Positions 1 to 6,458 of a stretch of DNA of 7,467 nucleotides are shown in pieces. The position numbers and the translations under genes are program-made. The stretch's first letter is position 1. Every line of letters begins with the position of its first letter. The notes below the pieces were generated by a model, which was not told the origin of the DNA, ran no database searches, and saw only the letters and a program-made list of their open reading frames with translations. This DNA comes from an uncultured Lachnospiraceae bacterium (lineage in GTDB: Bacteria; Bacillota; Clostridia; Lachnospirales; Lachnospiraceae): assembly GCA_910584785.1 (NCBI GenBank), contig CAJUDX010000104.1, positions 1-7,467 of the forward strand. Direction: 5' to 3'.

Positions 1-305
1 GGGAATTCAGAACCTTTAATACCATCGTACTTCCCATTACCAAACCGGCAATCGCCGTACAGGCTATCTTTACCTTTGTCGGTTCCTGGAATAATTATTT
101 CGTTCCGGCGTTGGTGATTCAATCAAAGGATAAGATGACGGTTCCGATTTTGATTGCCACACTGCGCGGTGCGGATTATATGAACTTTGATATGGGAAAG
201 ATTTATACTATGATTATGGTGGCGATTGTTCCGATTATCCTGGTTTACCTGTTCCTGTCCAAATACATTATTGCGGGAGTTACCCTTGGAGGTGTGAAAG
301 AGTAA
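1..305 (+). CDS. Carbohydrate ABC transporter permease, MalG type (3' end only)
   Basis: This is the last 100 codons of an inner-membrane permease of the binding-protein-dependent sugar transporter class (MalG-like, BPD_transp_1). The reading frame is open from base 3 and ends at TAA 303-305. The fragment starts inside the cytoplasmic EAA loop that docks on the ATPase: its first residues contain FRTFNTIVLP, ending in the I-x-L-P signature. Two hydrophobic segments follow, around residues 16-37 (AIAVQAIFTFVGSWNNYF) and 74-92 (IYTMIMVAIVPIILVYLFL). The C-terminus, IIAGVTLGGVKE, is of the usual type for sugar permeases (IxGxTxGAVKG-like). The substrate cannot be read from this fragment. The glycosidase 240 bases downstream suggests an oligosaccharide or glycoside. 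The partner permease, binding protein and regulator would lie upstream, outside the window. Confidence 0.93.
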   Translation, partial: EFRTFNTIVLPITKPAIAVQAIFTFVGSWNNYFVPALVIQSKDKMTVPILIATLRGADYMNFDMGKIYTMIMVAIVPIILVYLFLSKYIIAGVTLGGVKE

Positions 306-340
306 GCTTTTTTTGAAGGAACGATTACCACAGAAAAAGG

Positions 341-397
341 CAGCAGGTTCTTTGTCTGGAAGGCTTTGATGCATTTACAGGAACCTGCTGCTGTTTT
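341..397 (+). terminator. Hairpin terminator after the permease gene
   Basis: CAGCAGGTTC (341-350) pairs perfectly with GAACCTGCTG (381-390), and one more G-C pair closes the base (340/391). The loop is long, 30 nt. A run of five T follows at 393-397, then TTTT again at 401-404. The position 36 bases after the permease stop fits a rho-independent end of the transporter operon. The long loop makes it less than ideal, so partial read-through into the glycosidase gene is possible. Confidence 0.65.
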
Positions 398-484
398 TGC
401 TTTTCTGGCTGGCTGTTTCCAGTGATACCAAAAAGAAAATGGTTTTATGGAATAAAAGGTCTGAACGTTTGAAAGGAAAAAAGA

Positions 485-510
485 GTGAAAGAATTTGATA
501 AAACTTTCAC
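485..510. promoter_or_regulatory. Inverted repeat just upstream of the GH3 gene, possible operator
   Basis: GTGAAAG (485-491) and CTTTCAC (504-510) form a perfect 7-bp inverted repeat separated by 12 A/T-rich bases, 36 bases before the chosen start codon. A TTGAAA hexamer at 469-474 could be a -35 box, but no well-placed -10 box was found. The repeat could be a regulator binding site for sugar control or a short leader hairpin. It does not have the CG-centred form of typical LacI-family operators. Confidence 0.3.
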
Positions 511-546
511 AACTTGTTTGTGCCTTGGAAAGGAATGGCGAAAAAT

Positions 547-3000
547 ATGGAAAAATTGATACACAGCGGAAGCTTAGAATCGTCTCCTTCCGCAAGAGAG
601 ATTATACATGGAGAACTGGCAAGGAAGCTGGCGGCGGAAGGAATGGTTTTGCTGAAAAATAACGGTCTGCTTCCCCTTCCTGCTTCTGCACCGGTTGCTG
701 TATTTGGCTGCGGCGCGGTAAAAACGGTTAAAGGAGGGATTGGTTCCGGAGATGTGAATAGTCGGGAAAGCATTTCCATTGTCCGGGGACTGCGCGAAGC
801 GGGAATGACGATTATCAGCACAGACTGGTTAAAGGATGCTGAACAGCGCTATACACATGCCAGATCTGTATGGAAAGAAAAAATTCTGGAGGATGCGAAG
901 CATGTGGAAAATCCCTTTGACGCTTATTCGGCAACCCCTTTTGTACTGCCGGAGGGTCGTGAGATTTTTGCCGGGGATTTAGAGGGGGCCTCGGCAGCAA
1001 TTTATGTGCTTAGCCGGATTGCAGGAGAAGGAAAGGATCGGCAAAGAACAGAGGGGGATTATAATTTAAGCAGAAAAGAAGAAGAAGATATTCGTTTTCT
1101 GAATCGTATGGAAATCCCGGTGATTTTACTTTTAAATGTGGGAGCACAGGTGGAATTAACAGGCATCCTTGAAGAATGTAAGAATGTTCAGGCGGTTCTT
1201 CTGGTTTCTCTGCCGGGGCAGGAGGGAGGACGTGCCATTGCCGATGTACTGCTTGGAAATGCCGTGCCCGAAGGAAAACTCACCGCTACATGGGCAAGAC
1301 GGTATGGGGATTATCCTTCCGCAGAAAGCTTTGGCGCCCTGAACGGAAACTTAATATCGGAAGAATATCGGGAAGGAATTTATGTGGGCTATCGCTATTT
1401 TGACTGTTTTGGGTTAAAACCCCTGTTTCCTTTTGGCTATGGGCTTTCTTATACGACATTTTCGGTTTCGTTTTCGGGAATAAGACGGATAAAAGAGGGT
1501 GTGGAAGTAACGTTTTTCTGCGAAAATACCGGTGAAAACTATTCGGGGAGAGAGGTAGTCCAGGTTTATGTGACACCGACGCAGACAGAGATGGAAAAAG
1601 AGGAAAAACGGCTGGCAGGATTTGCAAAAACGGATATTCTAAGACCGGGAGAGAGGCAGAAACTACGTGTTGTTCTGGAACAGAAACAGTTTGCAAGCTA
1701 TGCAGAAGAAGCATGTGCGTGGGTGATTGAGGCGGGAAGGTACGGAATATGGATTGGGCAGGATTCGGCTTCCTTACAGATAGTTGCTTTGCTGGAGGTG
1801 GAAAAAACCACAGTGATTGAAAAGACAAGCCGGGTTTGTCCAAAAACAGCAGTATTTGAGGAGATTAAAGCCTCTTCCTTTGCCAGAGAGAAAGAAAGAA
1901 AATGGCTGACTAGGGCAGAGGAGGAGCATGTACCGGTGCTTTCTTTTCTGCCGGAACGGGAAGTTCAAAAGGCAAGAGATGAATCCTATGCCGGGAAACA
2001 GGAAGTGAAAGCTTTGATTTATCTGCTGTATGGAAATGTTACGCCGAACGGCAGCACCCTTGGTTCTGCCGGAGTCCGTGTTCCTGGTTCCGCGGGTGAA
2101 ACAACACAGGCTCTGGAAGAAAGTTATGGGATTCCTTCATTAATTATGGCGGATGGCCCGGCGGGGCTGCGCCTGAGGCAGAGTTATGAGGTTGATCGAA
2201 AGAACGGTACCGTATATGGGGCAGGCGTGCTGGGGTCCCTGGAGAATGGTTTTCTGGAAGAGATGGAAGAACATGAAGATGCCGACCGGTATTATCAGTA
2301 TTGTACGGCTTTTCCGGTCGGAACGATGCTGGCACAGACCTGGGATGTAAAATTAATGGAGCGTTTTGGCGACGCCGTAGCTGTGGAAATGAAAGAATTT
2401 TATGTAGATCTGTGGCTGGCTCCGGGAATGAATATCCAGAGGAACCCCCTGTGCGGACGTAACTTTGAATATTATTCGGAAGATCCTTATCTGTCGGGAA
2501 TGATGGCAGCGGCAGTGACCAAGGGCGTACAGAGCCATCCTGGCTGTGGCGTAACCATGAAGCATTTTGCCTGCAATAACCAGGAGGATAACCGGATGGG
2601 CGTGGATGCCTGTGTTTCTGAAAGGGCGCTTAGAGAGATTTATTTCCGGGGATTTGAACTTGCCGTGAAAAAAAGTGCTCCGACAGCTCTTATGTCTTCC
2701 TATAATCGAATCAATGGGGTTTATGCAGCAAACAACAGGGATCTATGTACGACTCTTGTGCGGGAAGAATGGGGATTTGGCGGGGTAATCATGTCCGACT
2801 GGAATACCACAGTTCCTGAAAACGGGAGTGTCCCGTGGAAGTGTATAGCAGCCGGAAATGATATTATTATGCCGGGAAACTCTAACGACGATCAAAATAT
2901 CCGCCAGGCTTATGAAAAAGGAGAGCTTTCCGAGGAAGCGATCCGAAGCAGCGCAGGGAGGATATTAGCGATGATCTGGAAATTGACAGGGAAAAATTAA
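547..3000 (+). CDS. Glycoside hydrolase family 3 (beta-glucosidase type) with inverted domain order
   Basis: This is an 817-aa retaining glycosidase that removes terminal sugars from the non-reducing end of glycosides. The domain order is reversed from the usual GH3 layout. First comes the alpha/beta sandwich (about residues 10-290: AAEGMVLLKN, GEGKDR with Glu161 as likely acid/base, LPGQEGG at 222-228, FPFGYGLSYT near 296). Next is an FnIII-like domain (about 300-400) and a linker. Last is the catalytic barrel (about 500-817), with the substrate Asp536 in ADGPAGLR, Arg638 in GRNFEYYSEDP, Lys672-His673 in KHF, and the nucleophile Asp751 in MSDW. All expected catalytic residues are present. 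No signal peptide is seen, so the enzyme should be cytoplasmic and act on sugar imported by the neighbouring transporter. Start codon: AAAGGA (529-534) best serves ATG 547; ATG 535 and TTG 514 are in-frame alternatives. The exact substrate (glucoside, xyloside or other) cannot be read from the sequence. The inverted layout is known from beta-glucosidases of Ruminococcus albus and Butyrivibrio fibrisolvens. Confidence 0.95.
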   Translation: MEKLIHSGSLESSPSAREIIHGELARKLAAEGMVLLKNNGLLPLPASAPVAVFGCGAVKTVKGGIGSGDVNSRESISIVRGLREAGMTIISTDWLKDAEQRYTHARSVWKEKILEDAKHVENPFDAYSATPFVLPEGREIFAGDLEGASAAIYVLSRIAGEGKDRQRTEGDYNLSRKEEEDIRFLNRMEIPVILLLNVGAQVELTGILEECKNVQAVLLVSLPGQEGGRAIADVLLGNAVPEGKLTATWARRYGDYPSAESFGALNGNLISEEYREGIYVGYRYFDCFGLKPLFPFGYGLSYTTFSVSFSGIRRIKEGVEVTFFCENTGENYSGREVVQVYVTPTQTEMEKEEKRLAGFAKTDILRPGERQKLRVVLEQKQFASYAEEACAWVIEAGRYGIWIGQDSASLQIVALLEVEKTTVIEKTSRVCPKTAVFEEIKASSFAREKERKWLTRAEEEHVPVLSFLPEREVQKARDESYAGKQEVKALIYLLYGNVTPNGSTLGSAGVRVPGSAGETTQALEESYGIPSLIMADGPAGLRLRQSYEVDRKNGTVYGAGVLGSLENGFLEEMEEHEDADRYYQYCTAFPVGTMLAQTWDVKLMERFGDAVAVEMKEFYVDLWLAPGMNIQRNPLCGRNFEYYSEDPYLSGMMAAAVTKGVQSHPGCGVTMKHFACNNQEDNRMGVDACVSERALREIYFRGFELAVKKSAPTALMSSYNRINGVYAANNRDLCTTLVREEWGFGGVIMSDWNTTVPENGSVPWKCIAAGNDIIMPGNSNDDQNIRQAYEKGELSEEAIRSSAGRILAMIWKLTGKN

Positions 3001-3066
3001 AAAACAAAGTTTTATCATTTAATTTAGATGAGTTCATTTTCTAGCCTTAGGCTTACTGTGAATCAG

Positions 3067-3104
3067 GTAGGAGGCAAAAAATTATTTATTTACCAGCCTC
3101 CTAC
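3067..3104. repeat. Isolated 9-bp hairpin enclosing an AT loop
   Basis: GTAGGAGGC (3067-3075) pairs perfectly with GCCTCCTAC (3096-3104) around a 20-base A/T loop. There is no T-run on either strand, so it is not a standard terminator. AGGAGG lies in the left arm but no ATG, GTG or TTG follows at a useful distance. The stretch 3001-3223 otherwise shows no recognisable gene. This could be the end of the glycosidase transcript or a mobile-element scar. Confidence 0.45.
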
Positions 3105-3223
3105 ACCACCATACTACTGTTTTGTGTACGATAAAAGTATTATAAAGAAGTATCTGTATTATATGTGTTTATTCGTTATACTACCAGTAAAGATATTTTT
3201 TTTTACAGAAAAGGGTGCAGAAA

Positions 3224-3326
3224 TGGAATATGAAACTGCATTAATAGAAAAGGGAATTTCTAATGAGAATATTTACAACTATGGTTTTGCTTTTTCGGGA
3301 AGAAAGTGTTAATTAAAAAAGGATAA
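3224..3326 (+). pseudogene. C-terminal remnant of an AAA-ATPase/PD-(D/E)XK nuclease gene, frameshifted
   Basis: The frame reading EYETALIEKGISNENIYNYG (from 3227) then FAFSGRK closely matches the C-terminus of the full-length gene at 3982-5679, which reads EYETVLIEKGISREKIRSYG then FAFCGKQVLIDRG. In the remnant the frame breaks after codon AAG 3304-3306 and stops at TAA 3310-3312. Supplying one missing base before 3307 restores VLIKKG and a stop at 3324-3326, which aligns with the family's VLIDRG ending. This is therefore the tail of a third family member whose 5' part is gone, with a one-base deletion. The left boundary of similarity is at or just before 3224; upstream bases do not align clearly. 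It is unlikely to be functional. Confidence 0.78.
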
Positions 3327-3355
3327 AGAAATCTTCATCAAGTAAAATCATCCAA

Positions 3356-3384
3356 ACATATTCCTCCATCCCCCTGCATATGCT
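3356..3384 (+). promoter_or_regulatory. Candidate sigma-E promoter of the spoIIID fragment
   Basis: ACATATT (3356-3362) resembles the sigma-E -35 box (kmATATT). CATATGCT (3377-3384), 14 bases on, resembles the -10 box (CATACAnT) with mismatches in the middle. A start of transcription near 3391 would leave a leader of about 20 bases. In Bacillus subtilis spoIIID is transcribed by mother-cell sigma-E, which supports the assignment. It is a match by eye, not scored. Confidence 0.45.
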
Positions 3385-3405
3385 GTAAAAAACATATTCA
3401 GGGGG
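3370..3405 (+). promoter_or_regulatory. Hairpin covering the spoIIID ribosome binding site
   Basis: CCCCCTG (3370-3376) pairs with CAGGGGG (3399-3405), and inside it ATATG (3378-3382) pairs with CATAT (3393-3397). This gives 12 of 13 paired positions around a 10-base loop. The right arm contains AGGGGG (3400-3405), six bases before the TTG start of the spoIIID fragment, so folding would hide the ribosome binding site. The left arm overlaps the proposed -10 box, so the palindrome could also act at the DNA level. If transcription starts near 3391, the left arm would not be in that mRNA; only an upstream or read-through transcript could form this hairpin. Confidence 0.45.
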
Positions 3406-3411
3406 AAAACC

Positions 3412-3543
3412 TTGAAGGAGTATATCGAAGAGCGGGCGGTGGCTATAGCCAATTATATCATAGACCACAACGCAACGGTGCGGCAGACGGCGAGGAAGTT
3501 TGGGATTAGTAAATCGACGGTACATATGGTTGTAACAAAATAG
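3412..3543 (+). pseudogene. spoIIID: Truncated sporulation regulator SpoIIID
   Basis: SpoIIID is a small mother-cell DNA-binding regulator of sporulation, normally about 80-95 aa. Translation from TTG 3412 (site AGGGGG six bases upstream) gives 43 residues starting (M)KEYIEERAVAIANYIIDHN and continuing ATVRQTARKFGISKSTVH. This matches the N-terminal half of the family including the whole helix-turn-helix. After STVH the conserved K-D-V/L-T-E is changed to MVVTK and a TAG follows at 3541. The rest of the protein, including the basic C-terminal region needed for DNA binding, is missing. A frame-shifted trace, NRTSGLAGDVVAMMK (3539-3583), faintly resembles the family's NKxERHxRGGxATxxKY tail. 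That would mean an internal deletion of roughly 20 codons plus smaller lesions; this last point is weak. The gene is broken. Promoter and terminator signals survive around it. Confidence 0.82.
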
Positions 3544-3634
3544 AACGAGTGGTTTGGCGGGTGATGTAGTTGCTATGATGAAATAAGAAAGAGAAATGGA
3601 ATCTGACAGCGAAAATATTTGAAAATCGATAGAG

Positions 3635-3676
3635 CCATCTTTTGGAACGGAAATCTGTTCTGAAGGATGGTTTTTT
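3635..3676 (+). terminator. Strong rho-independent terminator
   Basis: CCATCTTTTGGAAC (3635-3648) pairs along all 14 positions (three of them G-T) with GTTCTGAAGGATGG (3657-3670), leaving an 8-base loop, and TTTTTT follows at 3671-3676. It stands about 90 bases after the spoIIID fragment and is probably that gene's original terminator. It insulates the downstream ATPase/nuclease gene from read-through. The A residues before the stem also pair with the T-run, so it may work in both directions. Confidence 0.85.
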
Positions 3677-3814
3677 AGTTTATTGTCAAATGTTTAGACT
3701 TAGGAATGGATCTTAGGGGAAATTTAAAAGTAAAGTTAGAGTAAACCTTGGATGAACTATAAATTTAGATAGGAATAGAATTTCTAAAACAGGCTATATT
3801 TAATTTTAGGAATA

Positions 3815-3823
3815 TGTTATACT
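3815..3823 (+). promoter_or_regulatory. Extended -10 promoter candidate for the ATPase/nuclease cluster
   Basis: TGTTATACT is a close match to the extended -10 element TGnTATAAT. No good -35 box lies 16-18 bases upstream, which an extended -10 can tolerate. Transcription would begin near 3830 and give a leader of about 150 bases before the ATG at 3982. The site lies after the terminator at 3635-3676, where a new promoter is expected. Confidence 0.4.
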
Positions 3824-3888
3824 TATCATTACAAGGTTTGAAAAGAATATAGGAATACTTATTTCAGCAGGATAATCTTTATATTGAG

Positions 3889-4921
3889 TTTTGCGGATGA
3901 AGGGGAAAAAGATGATTTTCTGAAACATAAATTTAAGTCGGCAAACGATAAGCGATGTAAAAAGAGAAGGGATGTGGCAATATGGCAAGAACGTTGGGCA
4001 TAGGGAAGCAGGACTTTGAAAAAGTGCGAAAAGAAAATGCTTTTTATATCGATAAAACAAAATTTATTCGGGAATGGTGGGAAAGCGAGGATGATGTGAC
4101 ATTAATAACCCGTCCCCGGCGTTTTGGAAAGACGTTGAATATGAATATGCTGGAAAAGTTCTTTTCTGTTCAATATGCGGGGCGTGAAGATTTATTTCAG
4201 GGATTAGCGATATGGGATGATGAAAAATACAGGATGCTTCAGGGAACTTATCCTGTGATTAGTTTATCTTTTGCCAATGTGAAAGAAAAAAGTTACGCAG
4301 CAACCGTTCGCAGAATCAATCAGATTTTGGCAAACTTGTATTCTGCAAATCGGTTTCTTCTGTATAATGGAAATTTGGACGATAGGGAAAAGAATTTTTT
4401 TCTATCGGTAGATGTGGGTATGGATGAAACGACAGCAACAATGGCAATTCATCAGTTATCGTTTTTTTTATCTCGCTATTATGAAAAAAAGGTTATGATT
4501 CTGTTGGATGAGTATGATACGCCGATGCAGGAAGCCTATGTGAATGGCTATTGGGATGAGTTGGTTTCCTTTACCCGGAGCATGTTTAATGCCGCATTTA
4601 AGACAAATTTTTGTCTGGAACGGGCAATCATGACAGGAATTACCAGAGTAAGTAAGGAATCTATATTTTCTGATTTGAATAATCTGGAAGTGGTCACAAC
4701 CACGTCTGAAAAGTATGCAGATTGCTTTGGGTTTCGTGAAGAAGAAGTTTTCGCTGTATTGGATGAATATGGATTATCGGAAAAAAGACAGGAAGTAAAA
4801 ACATGGTATGATGGGTTTACCTTTGGAAAACAAAAGGATATTTATAATCCCTGGTCCATCTTAAATTATCTGGATAAAAGGCAGATAGGAACTTATTGGG
4901 CAAATTCCAGTTCAAACAGTC
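3889..4921 (+). repeat. Direct repeat, copy A (leader plus 5' part of ATPase/nuclease gene)
   Basis: This stretch aligns with 6431-7467 in the same orientation. The shared part begins in the leader (TTTTGCGGATGAAGG here, TTTTACGAATGAAGG in copy B), with four bases of small indels before the start codon. From there the two copies align without gaps at a constant offset of 2546. Positions 3966-4133 are identical to 6512-6679 (168 bases). Codons ~103-165 diverge strongly, and similarity rises again from the Walker B motif on. The repeat continues past the window end. Confidence 0.9.
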
Positions 4922-5679
4922 TGGCAGGAAAGCTGATTCGGGAAGGAAGCCGAAATGTAAAAGAAAGTTTTGAGTTTCTTTTGCAAGGAAAGTCTATTAT
5001 TATGGAATTAGATGAGCAAATTATTTATGATCAATTAGGTGAAGATGAATCGGCAATTTGGAGTTTGCTGCTTGCCAGCGGCTATTTAAAAGTAAAAAAT
5101 AGAAGTACTTATGCGACAGAGTTTGGAGAATGGAAGCAGGAATATGAACTGGAACTGACCAATTTTGAAGTAGGGGCAATGTTCCGCCAGATGATTAGAA
5201 AATGGTTCAGTTGTTCCGCAGGAGGTTATAATGATTTTATCAAGGCGTTACTGCTTGATGATGTAAAAGGTATGAATGTTTATATGAATAAGGTGGCAAT
5301 GGCTACCTTCAGTTATTTTGATACCGGAAAAAGTCCTTCGGAAGAAGCCCCTGAGCGATTCTACCATGGCTTTGTACTGGGGATGATGGTAGAACTTGCG
5401 GATCGATATGTGCTGACTTCTAATCGGGAAAGCGGATTTGGACGCTATGATGTGATGCTGGAACCGAGAGGGCCAGGGGATGTTGGGATAATTATGGAAT
5501 TTAAGGTACAGGACAGAACGGAAGAGAAGGAACTTTCTGATACAGTGGATGCAGCATTGAAACAGATAAAAGAAAAGGAATATGAAACGGTATTGATAGA
5601 AAAAGGAATTTCCAGAGAGAAAATCCGCAGCTATGGATTTGCTTTTTGCGGAAAGCAGGTGTTGATTGATAGAGGGTGA
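3982..5679 (+). CDS. AAA-like ATPase fused to PD-(D/E)XK nuclease (PF09820 + PF08011 type)
   Basis: This is a full-length 565-aa cytoplasmic protein with an N-terminal AAA-ATPase-like domain and a C-terminal DUF1703-type PD-(D/E)XK nuclease domain. ATP-binding signs are the family's P-loop TRPRRFGKTL (43-52, Lys50 and Thr51), the Walker B strand VMILLDEYD (171-179, Asp176 and Glu177), and a sensor-like TGITRVSKESIFSDLNN (about 218-234). Nuclease signs are Asp490 in GRYDVML and Glu506-Phe-Lys508 in IIMEFKV, followed by ALKQIKEKEYE and the typical YGFAFCGKQVLI ending, so the catalytic residues look intact. Start ATG 3982 follows GAAGGG by ten bases, and this sequence is repeated exactly before copy B. 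A 103-aa gene follows after 35 bases. The family is frequent in gut Clostridia and Bacteroides. Its biological role is not established to my knowledge, so mobile-element maintenance or defence are only possibilities. Confidence 0.93.
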   Translation: MARTLGIGKQDFEKVRKENAFYIDKTKFIREWWESEDDVTLITRPRRFGKTLNMNMLEKFFSVQYAGREDLFQGLAIWDDEKYRMLQGTYPVISLSFANVKEKSYAATVRRINQILANLYSANRFLLYNGNLDDREKNFFLSVDVGMDETTATMAIHQLSFFLSRYYEKKVMILLDEYDTPMQEAYVNGYWDELVSFTRSMFNAAFKTNFCLERAIMTGITRVSKESIFSDLNNLEVVTTTSEKYADCFGFREEEVFAVLDEYGLSEKRQEVKTWYDGFTFGKQKDIYNPWSILNYLDKRQIGTYWANSSSNSLAGKLIREGSRNVKESFEFLLQGKSIIMELDEQIIYDQLGEDESAIWSLLLASGYLKVKNRSTYATEFGEWKQEYELELTNFEVGAMFRQMIRKWFSCSAGGYNDFIKALLLDDVKGMNVYMNKVAMATFSYFDTGKSPSEEAPERFYHGFVLGMMVELADRYVLTSNRESGFGRYDVMLEPRGPGDVGIIMEFKVQDRTEEKELSDTVDAALKQIKEKEYETVLIEKGISREKIRSYGFAFCGKQVLIDRG

Positions 5680-5714
5680 ATATTATTAGGTAATATGAAA
5701 GAAATGGAGAAGAT

Positions 5715-6026
5715 ATGAGAGAGAGTAAGGCAAATCCGCGAGCTTCTTGGGAATTTTATGGAATAGATAAAGTTCAACAAATGATTTTAAAGGAACTTAT
5801 GCGGTCAGATGAATATGCTTCTATGGTACAAACAGTAGCCTTTGCAGCGAATGAAATTGTAGCATTATACCTTATTAAATCTGTACTTGAAAATAAAAGC
5901 TATGATAGATTAGAATTTGATAGAGAGTTAGGACGGATAGCTTGTGGACGGACTGATTTTTATGGGATTCGGAGATATTTTTATTATTTATTTTATTTGA
6001 AATTGAACGAACATAGGAGTGAGTAA
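5715..6026 (+). CDS. Hypothetical 103-aa protein
   Basis: I do not recognise this family. The predicted protein is 103 aa and looks mostly helical. It has charged ends, a hydrophobic helix around residues 40-60 (VQTVAFAANEIVALYLIKSV), and an aromatic-rich C-terminus with FYGIRRYFYYLFYLKLNEHR (80-100). The hydrophobic stretches contain charges and are too short or broken for clear membrane spans, so a soluble, possibly membrane-associated or partner-binding protein is likely. ATG 5715 is preceded by GGAG at 5706-5709 with good spacing. It starts 35 bases after the ATPase/nuclease stop with no terminator between, so the two are probably co-transcribed. AT-rich codon use matches its neighbours and differs from the glycosidase. 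It might be an accessory or regulatory subunit, but nothing in the sequence proves this. Confidence 0.7.
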   Translation: MRESKANPRASWEFYGIDKVQQMILKELMRSDEYASMVQTVAFAANEIVALYLIKSVLENKSYDRLEFDRELGRIACGRTDFYGIRRYFYYLFYLKLNEHRSE

Positions 6027-6080
6027 ACAAGATTCAGCGGGTTAATCATCACATTAATTTCTAAGAAGGAGAATATTTTT

Positions 6081-6458
6081 ATGTGGTTTTGGTGGTTTAT
6101 GTTTGCTTTTGACTTACTTATTCCTGCATTAATGATTATTTTTGGAAAAATGATGTGGAAGCATCCTCCTAAAACTATTAATGGAATAATAGGTTATCGA
6201 ACGACACGCTCCATGAAAAATAGAGATACGTGGAAGTATGCACATGATTATTGTGGCAGATTATGGTGGAAAATAGGTTGGGTTCTTTTGCTGCCTTCGG
6301 TTATTATACATTTTCCATTTTATAACAGTTCAGAAGATAAAATAGGTTTCATGGGCAGTATTTTATGTGCGATACAATGTGTATGTCTGATTATTCCTAT
6401 CTTTTTTACCGAACAGGCATTGAAAAGAAATTTTACGAATGAAGGAGTGCGAAGATGA
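6081..6458 (+). CDS. SdpI/YhfL-family small membrane protein
   Basis: This is a 125-aa integral membrane protein. Three hydrophobic spans are visible: about residues 2-22 (ending LLIPALMIIFG), 62-81 (WWKIGWVLLLPSVIIHFPFY) and 89-109 (GFMGSILCAIQCVCLIIPIF). Between spans 1 and 2 lies the family signature GYRTTRSMKNRDTWKYAHDY (38-57), the G-Y-R-T-x-x-S-M-K-x-x-x-T-W-x-x-A pattern of PF13630. The best-known member, B. subtilis SdpI, protects against the SdpC killing peptide and signals to a repressor. Many family members are single-domain proteins with no known toxin. ATG 6081 follows AGGAG (6067-6071) at nine bases. No sdpC-like toxin is seen here. The last codons (FTNEGVRR, from 6432) fall inside the direct repeat that leads into the second ATPase/nuclease gene 69 bases downstream, so the gene's 3' end may have been shaped by the duplication. 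Confidence 0.82.
   Translation: MWFWWFMFAFDLLIPALMIIFGKMMWKHPPKTINGIIGYRTTRSMKNRDTWKYAHDYCGRLWWKIGWVLLLPSVIIHFPFYNSSEDKIGFMGSILCAIQCVCLIIPIFFTEQALKRNFTNEGVRR

Noticed and set aside
514..546. TTG 514 and ATG 535 as starts of the GH3 gene
   Set aside because: TTG 514 has no ribosome site. ATG 535 directly abuts AAAGGA, which fits ATG 547 better. They remain possible alternatives.
1286..1843. 185-codon open frame on the minus strand
   Set aside because: It lies wholly inside the strongly supported GH3 gene, and its Ser/Pro/His-rich product is typical of an antisense shadow frame.
3067..3104. Hairpin as terminator of the GH3 gene
   Set aside because: The stem is good but neither strand has a T-run after it, and the loop is 20 bases long.
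3028..3312. 94-codon open frame from ATG 3028
   Set aside because: It joins a non-coding AT-rich stretch to the decayed tail of an ATPase/nuclease gene. There is no ribosome site before 3028, and the N-terminal part resembles nothing.
3313..3525. 70-codon minus-strand frame
   Set aside because: It runs antisense to the recognisable spoIIID fragment, and its product shows no known motif.
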